Origin: Fulverythrobacter ferritrahens
GTDB taxonomy: Bacteria > Pseudomonadota > Alphaproteobacteria > Sphingomonadales > Sphingomonadaceae
Direction of reading: 5' to 3'
Assembly (NCBI RefSeq): GCF_020539485.1
Contig: NZ_JACDXU010000001.1
Span: 1,364,001 to 1,428,000 of the forward strand
DNA length: 64,000 bases
The notes under the pieces are model-generated. The model did no database searches and had not been told where the DNA came from. It saw nothing but the letters and a program-made list of their open reading frames with translations. The position numbers were made by a program, and so were the translations under genes. Positions 1 to 9,500 of this stretch are shown here, one piece after another. How positions within the stretch are numbered: position 1 is the first letter of the stretch; each line of letters starts with the position of its first letter.

Positions 1-63
1 CGAAGCCTTAGGCTCCACTCGCTTCTACAACGCAAATGGCACGAAAGCACTCCGCGCGCCCCT

Positions 64-87
64 TGCTATATTCCTTGAAACATAGCA
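64..87. promoter_or_regulatory. Inverted repeat upstream of TonB receptor (possible operator)
   Basis: TGCTAT at 64-69 and ATAGCA at 82-87 form a perfect 6-bp inverted repeat with a 12-bp spacer, about 75 bp before the first TonB receptor gene. The surrounding DNA is AT-richer than the rest of the window. An operator or promoter zone is only an inference; a 6-bp repeat can arise by chance. Positions 1-159 hold no gene I can support. Confidence 0.22.
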
Positions 88-159
88 TACGATATTCCGT
101 CATATACAGCCCTTCGCCATGGAGCGGAGGGCGTTTTTGCAATGAGGGAATAGCGGAAA

Positions 160-2259
160 ATGAAACTGCGCCTGCTGGCTTCGGCCTGCCTGATCGCCTG
201 CCTGCCCGTGGCGGCCCCTGTTACGGCCCATGCCGAGGAAGCGGCCGAACAAGCTGACAACACCTTCACCCTTGGCCAGATCGTGGTCACCAGCGCAAAG
301 CCGGAAGGCATTGCGGTGACCGGCGAAACCATGACGGCGGAGGCAATCGAAGCCTTCAACCGCAATCATCTCGACGATGCGGTCAATCTCATGCCGGGCG
401 TCGCAGCCTCCAACAGCGGCGGATCGCGCAATGAACGGCTGATCTATGTACGCGGGTTTGACCGGTTTCAGGTTCCCCTCTCCATCGACGGCATCCGCGT
501 CTATCTTCCTGCCGATAACCGGCTGGATTACGGCCGCTTCCTGACGCCCGACGTATCCGAAATCCAGGTCGCGAAAGGCTATGCCTCGGTGCTCGACGGG
601 CCGGGCGCGATGGGCGGCGCGATCAACCTCGTCACCCGCAAGCCCACCAAGGAACTGGAAGTGGAAGCGCGCGGCACGCTGGAGCTTGACCGGGACGCGG
701 ATTACGCCGGCTACAGCGCCTTCGCCCTGCTCGGCACCAGACAAGACCAGTGGTACGCGCAGGCGAGTTATGCCCGCACTTTCCGTGACCATTGGGACCT
801 GCCGAAAGACTTCACGCCAACCGCAACGGAGGATGGCGGCGAGCGCGATTTCAGCCGCACCGAAGACTGGCGCGTAAACGCCAAGATCGGCTTCACCCCC
901 AATGCGAGTGATGAATATTCCATCAGCTACACAAGGCAGGAAGGATCGAAGAACGCGCCGCTGCATATCTCGGATTCGCTCGGCAGCCAGCGTTACTGGA
1001 GCTGGCCCTACTGGAATATCGAGAGCTTCTATTTCCTCTCCACCACGGCCCTCAGCGACAATCTGACACTGAAGACGAAGCTCTATCACAACAGCTTCGA
1101 CAACCTTCTGCGCGGCTTCGACAATCGCAACCAGAACAGCCAGACGCTGACGGCAGGCAAGGTGTTCAACAGCTGGTACGAGGACAAGGCCTATGGCGGC
1201 ACCGTCCAGCTCGACTACACAACCGAAAGCAACCGGCTGGGCCTTGCCTTCCATTATCGCCGCGACGAACACAGCGAATATTCGCAGTATTTCCCGACCG
1301 GCTATATCGAGCCTCCGCAGGCCGATGACGAAGATACGTTCAGCATCGCCATCGAGGATCGCCTGCAGATCAGCCCCTCGCTCAGCGTGACGGGCGGCTT
1401 CAGCTATGATTGGCGCAAGCTCTATACGGCGGAGGAATTCACTCTCAACGGCACGCGCAACGGCGGCACTTTGTTCAGCTATCCGCTGGCCGATGCCGAT
1501 GCGTGGAATGCGCAGGGCCGCGTGGACTGGACGCCGGATGCGGATACCGCCCTGCACCTCTCGCTCAGTTCGCGCACCCGCTTCCCGACCATCTTCGAGC
1601 GTTTCAGCTCGCGCTTCGGCGGTGCGACCTCGAATCCGGATCTGAAGAGCGAACGCGCAACCAATCTCGAACTGGGCGGATCGAAGAGCTTCGGCGCCGT
1701 CAGGCTGGAAGGCGCGGCCTTCTATTCCTGGCTGGACGACGCCATCGTTTCCTTCCCCTACATCTATCAGACCTGCGACAATGCCACGCCGCCGGTCTGC
1801 TCCAACAATGCCGTCAGCCAGAGCCGCAATGTCGGCAAGGGCGAGTATTACGGTGCGGAACTGGCAGTGAGCGTGCAGGCTTCCGCCACGCTGACCCTCG
1901 GCGCCAATTATACCTGGACGCAGCGAGACTTCACCGATCCTTCGATCCCCGCTTTCGAGGCAACCGGCGTGCCTACTCACAAGGCCTTCGCCTGGGCCGA
2001 ATGGCAGCCACTCACCGGACTGAGCATCCTGCCTTCGGTGGAAGTGGCGTCGGACCGTTGGACGGTGAACACCGCAGGCACGCTCTATTACAAGACCGGC
2101 GCCTATGTTCAGGCCAATCTGCGTGTCGATTACGAAGTGATCGACGGGGTGACGCTCGGTGCCGGGGTGCGCAACCTGTTTGACGACAATTATACGCTGG
2201 TGGACGGTTTCCCCGAACCCGGCCGCAGCTTCTTCCTCACCGCTCGCGCGAGCTATTGA
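160..2259 (+). CDS. TonB-dependent outer-membrane receptor
   Basis: Predicted 699-aa outer-membrane receptor that would import a ligand using TonB/ExbBD energy. A Sec signal peptide covers about residues 1-25, with likely cleavage after a THA-like AHA site. A plug domain follows (about 35-165), with the usual plug pattern of a VRGFDR-like segment, an LDGIRV-like loop and a [13 protein letters not shown] segment before the barrel. The rest is an aromatic-rich beta-barrel, and the C-terminus ends in an aromatic residue (Tyr), as outer-membrane proteins do. The start is ATG 160; an AT-richer upstream region precedes it. It stands alone, followed 20 bp later by an ECF41-type promoter for the next gene. 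The ligand cannot be read from the sequence; siderophore or organic substrate are both possible. Confidence 0.9.
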   Translation: MKLRLLASACLIACLPVAAPVTAHAEEAAEQADNTFTLGQIVVTSAKPEGIAVTGETMTAEAIEAFNRNHLDDAVNLMPGVAASNSGGSRNERLIYVRGFDRFQVPLSIDGIRVYLPADNRLDYGRFLTPDVSEIQVAKGYASVLDGPGAMGGAINLVTRKPTKELEVEARGTLELDRDADYAGYSAFALLGTRQDQWYAQASYARTFRDHWDLPKDFTPTATEDGGERDFSRTEDWRVNAKIGFTPNASDEYSISYTRQEGSKNAPLHISDSLGSQRYWSWPYWNIESFYFLSTTALSDNLTLKTKLYHNSFDNLLRGFDNRNQNSQTLTAGKVFNSWYEDKAYGGTVQLDYTTESNRLGLAFHYRRDEHSEYSQYFPTGYIEPPQADDEDTFSIAIEDRLQISPSLSVTGGFSYDWRKLYTAEEFTLNGTRNGGTLFSYPLADADAWNAQGRVDWTPDADTALHLSLSSRTRFPTIFERFSSRFGGATSNPDLKSERATNLELGGSKSFGAVRLEGAAFYSWLDDAIVSFPYIYQTCDNATPPVCSNNAVSQSRNVGKGEYYGAELAVSVQASATLTLGANYTWTQRDFTDPSIPAFEATGVPTHKAFAWAEWQPLTGLSILPSVEVASDRWTVNTAGTLYYKTGAYVQANLRVDYEVIDGVTLGAGVRNLFDDNYTLVDGFPEPGRSFFLTARASY

Positions 2260-2277
2260 GGATTTTTCCCAAGGTCA

Positions 2278-2305
2278 TGTCACATTGAGGGGTGGCTGCA
2301 TCGTC
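2278..2305 (+). promoter_or_regulatory. Putative ECF41 sigma-factor promoter
   Basis: TGTCACA at 2278-2284 is followed after 17 bp by CGTC at 2302-2305, 33 bp before the ATG of the carboxymuconolactone decarboxylase-like gene. From memory, ECF41 sigma factors recognise a TGTCACA -35 element and a CGTC -10 element upstream of the partner gene that sits beside the sigma gene. The match in sequence, spacing and location makes autoregulation of the two-gene module likely. Confidence 0.65.
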
Positions 2306-2338
2306 ACATCGCTGTCTCCAACGAGAAAGGACACAGCG

Positions 2339-2788
2339 ATGAGCAGCCGCCCCCAACCCTTTGCCGCCGCACCCAAGGCAATGGAAGATTTCTTCCGCTT
2401 CTCCACCCGCGTTGCGGAAAGCGGGCTTGAGCACAGCCTGCTCGAACTCGTGAAAATCCGCGCATCCCAGATCAATGGCTGCGCCAATTGCCTGAACATG
2501 CACACCTCCGATGCCCGCAAGGCGGGGGAGACGGACCAGCGGCTCCACTTGATCGCTGCGTGGCAGGATGCGCCATGCTATACAGATCGCGAGCGCGCCG
2601 CCCTCGCCTGGACGGATCACATCACCCAGATTGCCAAGCGGCGCGCCCCTGATGAGGTCTATGCCGGGCTCGATGCCCATTTCGACAAGGAAGAGCAGGT
2701 GCAGCTGACCATGGCGATCATCGTCATCAATGGCTGGAACCGGCTGGCAGTGGGCTTCGACATGTTCGACCCGAAGCTGGGCTGGTGA
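2339..2788 (+). CDS. Carboxymuconolactone decarboxylase (AhpD-like) family protein
   Basis: A 149-aa protein of the CMD/AhpD-like family. The signature CxxCxxxH is present as C48, C51 and H55, within an NGCANC segment; in AhpD-type members the cysteine pair is redox active, so a peroxidase or disulfide-reductase role is possible. Start ATG 2339 follows the ECF41-like promoter and a GAGAAAGG ribosome-binding site. Its stop overlaps the GTG start of the sigma-factor gene (4 bp), which indicates translational coupling. ECF41 sigma genes are known to sit beside carboxymuconolactone decarboxylases, oxidoreductases or epimerases, so this is the expected regulated partner. Its substrate is unknown. 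Confidence 0.9.
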   Translation: MSSRPQPFAAAPKAMEDFFRFSTRVAESGLEHSLLELVKIRASQINGCANCLNMHTSDARKAGETDQRLHLIAAWQDAPCYTDRERAALAWTDHITQIAKRRAPDEVYAGLDAHFDKEEQVQLTMAIIVINGWNRLAVGFDMFDPKLGW

Positions 2789-3666
2789 GCACCATGCCCG
2801 AACATGCGGCGGCGGCGTTCGAGCAGCACCGGCCGATGCTGCTGCGCGTCGCCTATCGGATGCTCGGCTCCATGGCCGATGCGGAGGATATGGTGCAGGA
2901 AGCCTGGCTGCGCTGGGCGCGGGCTGAAAGGGACGCGGTGGAAGTGCCCGCCGCTTTCCTGCGCCGCGTCGTTACGCGCCTGTGTCTCGACCAGCTCAAT
3001 TCCGCCCGTGCCCGGCGCGAGGAATATTCGGGGCCATGGCTGCCCGAACCCGTGCTGGACGAGGAGCCGGAGGACGATGTCACCCTGCCCCTGATGCTCG
3101 CGCTGGAGCGGCTTTCCCCGCTCGAACGCGCGGCCTTCCTGCTGCACGATGTGTTCGGGGAGAGCTTCGAGAGCATTGCCGGGTCGCTCGGCCGCGATGC
3201 CGCCGCCTGCCGCCAGCTCGCCACGCGGGCGCGGCGCAATGTGCAGGCGGAGCGGGCGCGCTTCCCCGTGCAGCGCGATGAAGGCCGCCGGATCGCGGAA
3301 GCCTTCTTCGCCGCATCCCGCAGCGGGAACACGGCAGCACTCAGCAGCCTGCTGGCAGATCAGGTAAGCTTTTATGCCGATGGCGGGGGCAAGCGCCCTG
3401 CCGTGGCGCGTGTGCTGCGCGGGTGCGACATCGTCTCCCGCGCGCTGGCCGCCATTGCCCGCCTCACAGGGCTGCGCCCCACCGGCCAGCCAGAAGCCAG
3501 AGTGATCCAATATGGCTTCATCAACGGGTTGCCCGGCTTCGTGACGCAGGAAAGCGACGGAGAAATCCAGACCACTGCCCTGCTGGTTGAGCAAGGCCGC
3601 ATCCGGGCGATCTATGTGATGCGCAATCCGGACAAGCTGCAAGGCCTCAAGGCCCGGTTGAACTGA
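2785..3666 (+). CDS. ECF41-family RNA polymerase sigma factor with SnoaL-like C-terminal domain
   Basis: A 293-aa extracytoplasmic-function sigma factor. Region 2 lies at about 8-75 (with a DAEDMVQEAWLR stretch), region 4 at about 105-155, and an NTF2/SnoaL-like C-terminal extension runs from 165 to 290. Three ECF41 hallmarks are visible: WLPEP at 85-89, YADGGGK at 197-203 and NPDKL at 281-285. In this group the C-terminal domain, not a separate anti-sigma factor, modulates activity; consistent with that, no anti-sigma gene is nearby. The GTG start at 2785 overlaps the upstream stop; an in-frame ATG at 2794 is the alternative. The inducing signal is unknown. Confidence 0.93.
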   Translation: MSTMPEHAAAAFEQHRPMLLRVAYRMLGSMADAEDMVQEAWLRWARAERDAVEVPAAFLRRVVTRLCLDQLNSARARREEYSGPWLPEPVLDEEPEDDVTLPLMLALERLSPLERAAFLLHDVFGESFESIAGSLGRDAAACRQLATRARRNVQAERARFPVQRDEGRRIAEAFFAASRSGNTAALSSLLADQVSFYADGGGKRPAVARVLRGCDIVSRALAAIARLTGLRPTGQPEARVIQYGFINGLPGFVTQESDGEIQTTALLVEQGRIRAIYVMRNPDKLQGLKARLN

Positions 3667-4323
3667 TCAGGCGGGCCGCAAGACTCCTTCCTCCGTCACC
3701 ACCGCATCCATCGGTATGTCATAGGATTGCGGATAGATCGTGGGGATCGCCTGCACGCTATAGCCCACGCCGAACAGGCGCGGCTTGTGCGGCAGGAGCG
3801 CAGCCAGAGTCCGGTCGAAGAACCCGCCGCCATAGCCGAGGCGGTAGCATTGCGGATCATAGCCCACGACCGGGGCAATCGCGATATCGGGCACCACTTC
3901 TGCGCCATCTGCGGGAATGGGGATGTTCCACACGCCCCGCTCCAGCCGGTCGCCCGATTGCCACTGGCGGAACACCAGCGGGTGCGCCTTCTTCACCACA
4001 ACCGGCAGGGCCGTGATCGCGCCCTTCTCCCGCAGCCGGGCCAGCATCGGCTTGAGGTCCGGCTCGCCCCGGAACGGCCAATAGGCGCTGACCACCAGCC
4101 CTGCCGGATCGCCGATCAATTCTTCCAGACGGGCGGCCACGCGCTCGCCCAGTTCGGTCCGCTCTGTCGCGGGGATCGCCATGCGCAGGCCGATCAACCG
4201 CTCGCGCTGGGTCTTGCGCCAGCCGTTGAGATCGCCCGGCCCGTCCAGCCCGGCAAAAGCGGGATCGACCTCACCCAGCGAACAGGGCGACGATGCCAGC
4301 TCGCGTTGTTCCTCATCGGCCAT
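3667..4323 (-). CDS. 5-formyltetrahydrofolate cyclo-ligase
   Basis: A 218-aa 5-formyl-THF cyclo-ligase (MTHFS/YgfA family), which converts 5-formyl-THF to 5,10-methenyl-THF with ATP. The diagnostic glycine-rich ATP/substrate motif is GYGGGFFDR, and an SAYWPFRGEPDL segment matches the family substrate pocket. I chose ATG 4323 because a GGGAGG ribosome-binding site lies just upstream and the family similarity starts shortly after; a longer in-frame extension would run into uvrC. The uvrC stop lies 13 bp upstream, so the two are probably co-transcribed. In many proteobacteria this gene follows the 6S RNA gene; there is no room for that here. Its stop immediately abuts the convergent sigma-factor gene. 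Confidence 0.9.
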   Translation of the reverse strand: MADEEQRELASSPCSLGEVDPAFAGLDGPGDLNGWRKTQRERLIGLRMAIPATERTELGERVAARLEELIGDPAGLVVSAYWPFRGEPDLKPMLARLREKGAITALPVVVKKAHPLVFRQWQSGDRLERGVWNIPIPADGAEVVPDIAIAPVVGYDPQCYRLGYGGGFFDRTLAALLPHKPRLFGVGYSVQAIPTIYPQSYDIPMDAVVTEEGVLRPA

Positions 4324-4336
4324 CCTGAACCTCCCT

Positions 4337-6277
4337 TCACCCTCTCGGGTGATAGAAATCATAGATCGTCTGCGCCACGGCGGCGCTGACGCCGGGTGCC
4401 CGCTGCAGATCCTCCAGCGAGGCCGCCCGCACCTTGCTGGCGGTTCCGAAGTGCAGCAGCAAGGCGCGTTTTCTTGCCGGGCCGATACCGGGGATTTCAT
4501 CCAGCGGCGAAGCGGTAATCGCCCGGCTGCGCTTGGCGCGATGGGCGCCGATGACATAGCGGTGAACCTCGTCCCGCAGCCGCTGGAGATAGAACAGCAG
4601 CGGCGAATTCACCGGCAGCATCTTTTCCCGCCCATCGGGGAAGTGAAACACTTCGCGCCCCTCACGCCCGTGATGCGGCCCCTTGGCAATGGCGATCAGG
4701 GGCACGTCCTCGATCCCCAGTTCCTCCAGCGCGTCTTTCACCACGCTCATCTGGCCCTTGCCGCCATCGATCAGAACGAGGTCCGGCCAATTATCGCCAT
4801 CCCGATCCGGATCTTCTTCCTGCGCGCGGGAAAAGCGACGGGTCATCACTTCGCGCATCATGCCGTAATCGTCATCGGTCTGGGCGGACTTGATGTTGAA
4901 CTTGCGATACTGGTTCTTGATGAAGCCTTCCGGCCCGGCCACCACCATTGCGCCCACGGCCTTGGTGCCCTGGATATGGCTGTTATCATAGACTTCGATC
5001 CGCTCGGGCGGCTCGGGCAGTTCAAGGAAATCGGCCATTTCGCGCAGGATTTTTGCCGTGGTGCTGCTTTCGGCCATGCGCCGGTCCAGCGCCTCCACGG
5101 CGTTGCGCGATGCCTGTTCGATCAGCCGCCGCCGGTCGCCGCGCTGGGGAATGGAGATTTCAACCCTGTGTCCGCTGGCGCTGGCCAGAGCCTCGGCCAG
5201 CAATTCCCCGCTCTCCATCTCGCGGTCCACCAGCACGAGGCGCGGCGGCGGCACTTCCTCGTAGAATTGGGCGATTACGCCTGCCAGAATGGCATCTTCC
5301 TCCACCCCGTCGGTATGGGCGGGGAAGAAGGCCCGGTGGCCCCAGTTCTGGCCGCCGCGAATGAAGAAGGCCTGCACCGCCACATGCCCGCCCTTCACCG
5401 CCATGGCGAAGACATCGGCCTCGGCAATGCCCGCGGCATTGATCGCCTGGCTGCCCTGAATGGCAGTGGCGGCGCGCAACCGGTCCCGCAACATCGCCGC
5501 CCGCTCGAAGTCCAGCGCCTCTGCCGAGGCTTCCATCTGTTGCTGGATTTCCTGCTGCACGGCAGTGGAACGGCCCCCGAGGAAATCCTTGGCCTGCCGC
5601 ACCAATTCGCCATAGCCCGCCTCGTCGATCCGGCCCACGCAGGGCGCCGAGCAGCGCTTGATCTGAAAGAGCAGACAAGGCCGGTCCCGCCGGGCAAAAA
5701 AGCTGTCCGTGCAGGACCTTAGCAGGAACAGTTTCTGCAACGCATTAATTGTGGAATTCACGGAACCGGCGCTGGCGAAAGGCCCGTAATAATTGCCCTT
5801 GGCCTTGCGCGCGCCGCGATGCTTCGTGATGCGGGGGTAATCGTGATCCGCACGCAGCAGGATGAAGGGGAAGCTCTTATCGTCCCGCAGCAGCACATTG
5901 TAAGGCGGACGGAAGCGCTTGATCAGCTGGGTTTCCAGCAGCAGCGCTTCGGCCTCGCTATTGGTGGTGACGATTTCCATGCTGCGCGTCTGGCTGACCA
6001 TGCGCCGCAGCCGGTTCGTCAGCCGTTCCACCTGCGTGTAATTGGAAACGCGGTTCTTCAGCGCGCGGGCCTTGCCCACATAAAGCACATCGCCCCGCGC
6101 ATCGAGCATCCGGTAAACGCCCGGCTTGGGCTTGAGCACCTTCACCACGGCGCGGATGGCGGCCACGCCCGCCTCTATATCCGGCTGGGCGGAACGCATC
6201 GTGTAGGTCGCCCGCTCCTCGTTGAAGCGTTCGGCGCCTCGGGGATCATGGGGAGTGCCGGCGGGGGTCTTGCTCAT
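4337..6277 (-). CDS. uvrC: UvrABC excinuclease subunit C
   Basis: A 646-aa UvrC, the dual-incision nuclease of nucleotide excision repair. The N-terminal GIY-YIG nuclease domain (about 48-130) contains a GVYRML then LYVGKA pattern. A UvrB-binding UVR segment lies near 235-270 (EIQQQMEASAEALDFERAAMLRDRL-type helix), followed by the RNase H-like endonuclease domain, with an IEVYDNSHIQGTKAVGAMVV stretch and DLVLIDGGKGQ, and a C-terminal helix-hairpin-helix (IPGIGPARKRALLLHFG). Length is normal for the family. A roughly 45-aa N-terminal tail precedes the nuclease domain, so a start at the internal Met near residue 27 is possible. The gene is upstream of, and probably co-transcribed with, the cyclo-ligase. 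Confidence 0.97.
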   Translation of the reverse strand: MSKTPAGTPHDPRGAERFNEERATYTMRSAQPDIEAGVAAIRAVVKVLKPKPGVYRMLDARGDVLYVGKARALKNRVSNYTQVERLTNRLRRMVSQTRSMEIVTTNSEAEALLLETQLIKRFRPPYNVLLRDDKSFPFILLRADHDYPRITKHRGARKAKGNYYGPFASAGSVNSTINALQKLFLLRSCTDSFFARRDRPCLLFQIKRCSAPCVGRIDEAGYGELVRQAKDFLGGRSTAVQQEIQQQMEASAEALDFERAAMLRDRLRAATAIQGSQAINAAGIAEADVFAMAVKGGHVAVQAFFIRGGQNWGHRAFFPAHTDGVEEDAILAGVIAQFYEEVPPPRLVLVDREMESGELLAEALASASGHRVEISIPQRGDRRRLIEQASRNAVEALDRRMAESSTTAKILREMADFLELPEPPERIEVYDNSHIQGTKAVGAMVVAGPEGFIKNQYRKFNIKSAQTDDDYGMMREVMTRRFSRAQEEDPDRDGDNWPDLVLIDGGKGQMSVVKDALEELGIEDVPLIAIAKGPHHGREGREVFHFPDGREKMLPVNSPLLFYLQRLRDEVHRYVIGAHRAKRSRAITASPLDEIPGIGPARKRALLLHFGTASKVRAASLEDLQRAPGVSAAVAQTIYDFYHPRG

Positions 6278-6480
6278 GCTGGCCAGATAGGAAAGCGGTC
6301 GGAAAAGGGAACCGCAAAGGCGCGGAAATCGGTCGAAGTTGACAAGGTTGACAGGGTACAGAGCGCCGACTTCATCCCTCCCCCGGAAAGGGCCGGAACC
6401 GGGGCCGAAAGATGCAGGCAGGAAGGCAACGGAATGGTCATAGGCCGCTTATGGCAAGTGGCTGCCCGGTAGGAAAATGA

Positions 6481-6517
6481 AAAGCAAAGGGGCCGCACGC
6501 CCCATGGCGACGGCCCC
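6481..6517 (-). terminator. Rho-independent terminator of the second TonB receptor gene
   Basis: Read on the minus strand, GGGGCCG (6511-6517) and CGGCCCC (6489-6495) form a 7-bp stem around a 15-nt loop, followed by a T-rich tail TTTGCTTTTC. It lies 40-80 bp after the receptor stop codon. The stem and tail are seen directly; termination is inferred. Confidence 0.6.
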
Positions 6518-6558
6518 CTGTCTGCTGGCGGAAACGCCTCCCCGAAGGGAGCGGCCGA

Positions 6559-9500
6559 TCAGAACATTTTGCGGAATTCGATCGAGAAGCTGCGACCCTG
6601 CGGATCGAGGAAGCCCGGCTGATAGCGCAGCGGCACATTGCCAGTGGAATCGGTGACTGTGCGATAGGAATCGAACACATTGTCCACGCCCAGCGAAATC
6701 CGGCTGCCCTTCAGGAAGGGCACGGAATTGGTCAGGCCGGGCTGCTGGCCAAGATCGGCAAAGACGCGCAGGTCCAGCTTCGCAAGACTGCCGAAATGCA
6801 GATCGGTGCTGCCCGGCAGGCCAGTGCCGTCGATCCGGCTGGGGCCGGAATAGCTGGCCGAATAGCGCATGCCGAAGCCGCGATAGAACAAGCCGCCCAC
6901 CAGCTGCGCCGAATGCCGCACCACACCGCTGCCCGACAGGGCATCGCCATCCAGCAGATCGAGCACGGGCAGGCCTTCGGCGATCTGCACCTCGTTTTCG
7001 AGTTCCAGCGTGTAGTTCAGGTTCAGGAACCACCGGCCCCGGCCATCGCCGCCACCGCCCGGCCCGCGGAAGCCGCCCGGACCACCCGGAGGAGGCCCAC
7101 CGGCGCCCGCCCCCGCAGGCGGGGGCCCGCCTGCCGGGCCACCCGGCGGAGGACCGGCGAAACCGCCACCCTGCCCGCTCTGGCCACCGGCACCCGGCCC
7201 GTTGCTGCTGCAGATGCGCTGCTTGAACTGCGCGAACTTCTCCGGGTCCAGATTGCCGTCCGCGCCGCGCAAATTGGCCTGTAGCGGTTCCGGCAGGGCG
7301 GAGAGGTCCGGCACTTCCTTGCTGTCCGTCGCGCAGAAACGCTGGCGTATTTCGGCAAAGCGCGCCGGGTCAAAGTTGCCCTGCGGGCCATCGTTGCTGC
7401 AAATGCGCTGCTTGGCCTGAGCGAGTTTTTCCTGATCGATCGTGCCGTCGGGCTTCAGGACATTCTGCTTCATGCGCTCCGGCATGGCGGAAATGTCAGG
7501 CTCCCCGCCATCGACACACAGTTTCTGGCGTAGTTCCGCGAAGCGCGCCGGATCGAAGCCGCCGCCACCCGGGCCGGCCACGCCGCCTTGGGCCGCGCCA
7601 TTCGCCGGGGGCGGAGCTTGATCCCCGGCAGCCTGCCCGCCGCGCCCGCCACCGGCCGCATTGCGCGCCATGGCAAAGGGGCTGTTGCCGCCCGCATTGG
7701 CATTCGGATTGGCCTTGCCCAGCGAACCGGACAGGTTGAGGCCGAAGCGCAGGCGTGAGGATTTCTGGCTGTCGAAGGTCACCGGGCGCTGGTCGATCGA
7801 GACCAGGCGCCCCGTCATGTCGCGCGTGATCCGGTCGGGGAATGCCGCTTCGATCGCCGGGGTCAGCAGTGGGAAGGAGGCGCTGACATCCGAGGAATTG
7901 TTGCGGAAATATTCGACCGAGATGTTGGAACGTTCAAGGAAAGGCAGGTCCCAGAAGGCGCCGATGCGAATGTCGCGCTGCTTTTCCTTGGTCAGATTGG
8001 GATTGCCGCCGCTGATGATGCTGGCCAGCACGGTTTCGCCGCGCGCCAGATCATAGGTCGGGACATTCAGCGTCACGATTTCGGGGCTGTTGAGCTGGCT
8101 GAGGCCGGGCGCGGCATCGCGGGTGATGTAGCTGGCCTGCAGGTTCAGCGTCTCGGTGATCCCCCAGGTGATGCCCGCCGTCCAGTCGGTCAGCGTGCCG
8201 AAATCGGAAAGGTGATCGATACCCGCGGTGAAGTTCAGGCTGATGTCGCCCAGCGCGCTCAGCACATCGTCCCGGCGGCTGGTCAGCGGCACGCCCAGAT
8301 TGAACCCGGCGGAAAGATCCCCGCGCGTCAGGCTGGTTTCCATGCCCGGATTACGGGTATCCTGGCTCTGCACCCGGTTCCACTTGTAGCCAGCATCCAG
8401 CGTCAGAGTGACGTCACCGGCCGGAAGGAACAGGGGCGAGCCCATTACCGTCACCAGCGAGCTGGCGGAATCGCTTACCGTCTTGGCAATGTCGAAGCCC
8501 GCATCGGCGGTGGAGGGCAGCGGGCCGTCATAGGCCAGCGATCCATCTGCCACCGCATCCTGCAGCACGCTTGGGTCCGCATAGCGGTCAATCTCCGTGG
8601 TGCTGCGCGCGCGGCTGGCATCCAAAGTTCCGGTCAGCTGCCAGTCGCCCAGCGGCGCATTCAGCGTGCTGCCGACAGAGATCGTCTCCGTCCGTCCGCG
8701 CCGGGCGAGCGGATCGTCCTCGCCATAGGTGCGCAGCAGGCTGACATCCGGATTGTCCGGATCGGTCAGCGTCACCGTGTTCAGGCCGGAAAGGCTGCGG
8801 GTGCGACCCCGCTCATAAGTGCCATTGAGCGACAGCGAGCTGCCATTGTCGCCCAGCCGCGTGGTGACATTGCCGGTCAGTTCCAGATCGGAGCTGTCGG
8901 CCACCAGGCTGCGGTAATTGGCGGGATTGGGATCGGTCCCCACGCCCGACACGACGGATTGCGGCAAGCCACGCTCCGCCTCGGTCAGCAGGCTGGTATC
9001 GTCCCACTGGGCGTTCACGTTGAAGCGGCTGGGCCCGGCGATCTGGAGATAGGTCGCCTCCACCTGCTTGCTGGAAGTGCCACCCGCGCCGGGCTGGCTA
9101 TATTCGCCTTCCAGTTCGCGGCTGGAAAAATTGTTCTTCAGGATGAAGTTGATCAGCCGCTGGTCGGCGGAAAAGCCGTATTTCTGGGCCACTTCCTCGG
9201 GCAGGATTTCCACCTTCTGGATCGCCTCTGGCGGGAAGGAGCGCATTTCGCGGAAGCTGGAAACGCGCATGCCGTTCACCAGGAATACCGGCGGCCCGGA
9301 GGAGCGGCCGCGACCGGAACCGGTCTGCGGCGCCAGGGCCGCGACCAGATCCGCGATCGAACTGGCGCCGTAAGCGGCGATATCCGTCTCGTCGAGCACC
9401 TGGATCGGCGGCTGGGCCACCTGCACCTGGCCCCGCAGGCTTTCCGCCACCACGACAATCTCGTTATCCTCGCCACTGGCGTCATCAGCCGTATCGGCAG

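Noticed and set aside
100-1980. A 626-codon open frame on the minus strand over the first TonB receptor
   Set aside because: The plus-strand frame encodes a clear TonB receptor with signal peptide, plug and barrel. High-GC genes often leave long open antisense frames; this one has no recognisable domain.
6338-6355. Tandem GTTGACAAG / GTTGACAGG upstream of uvrC
   Set aside because: Only two imperfect 9-bp copies; too short to claim an operator or repeat element.
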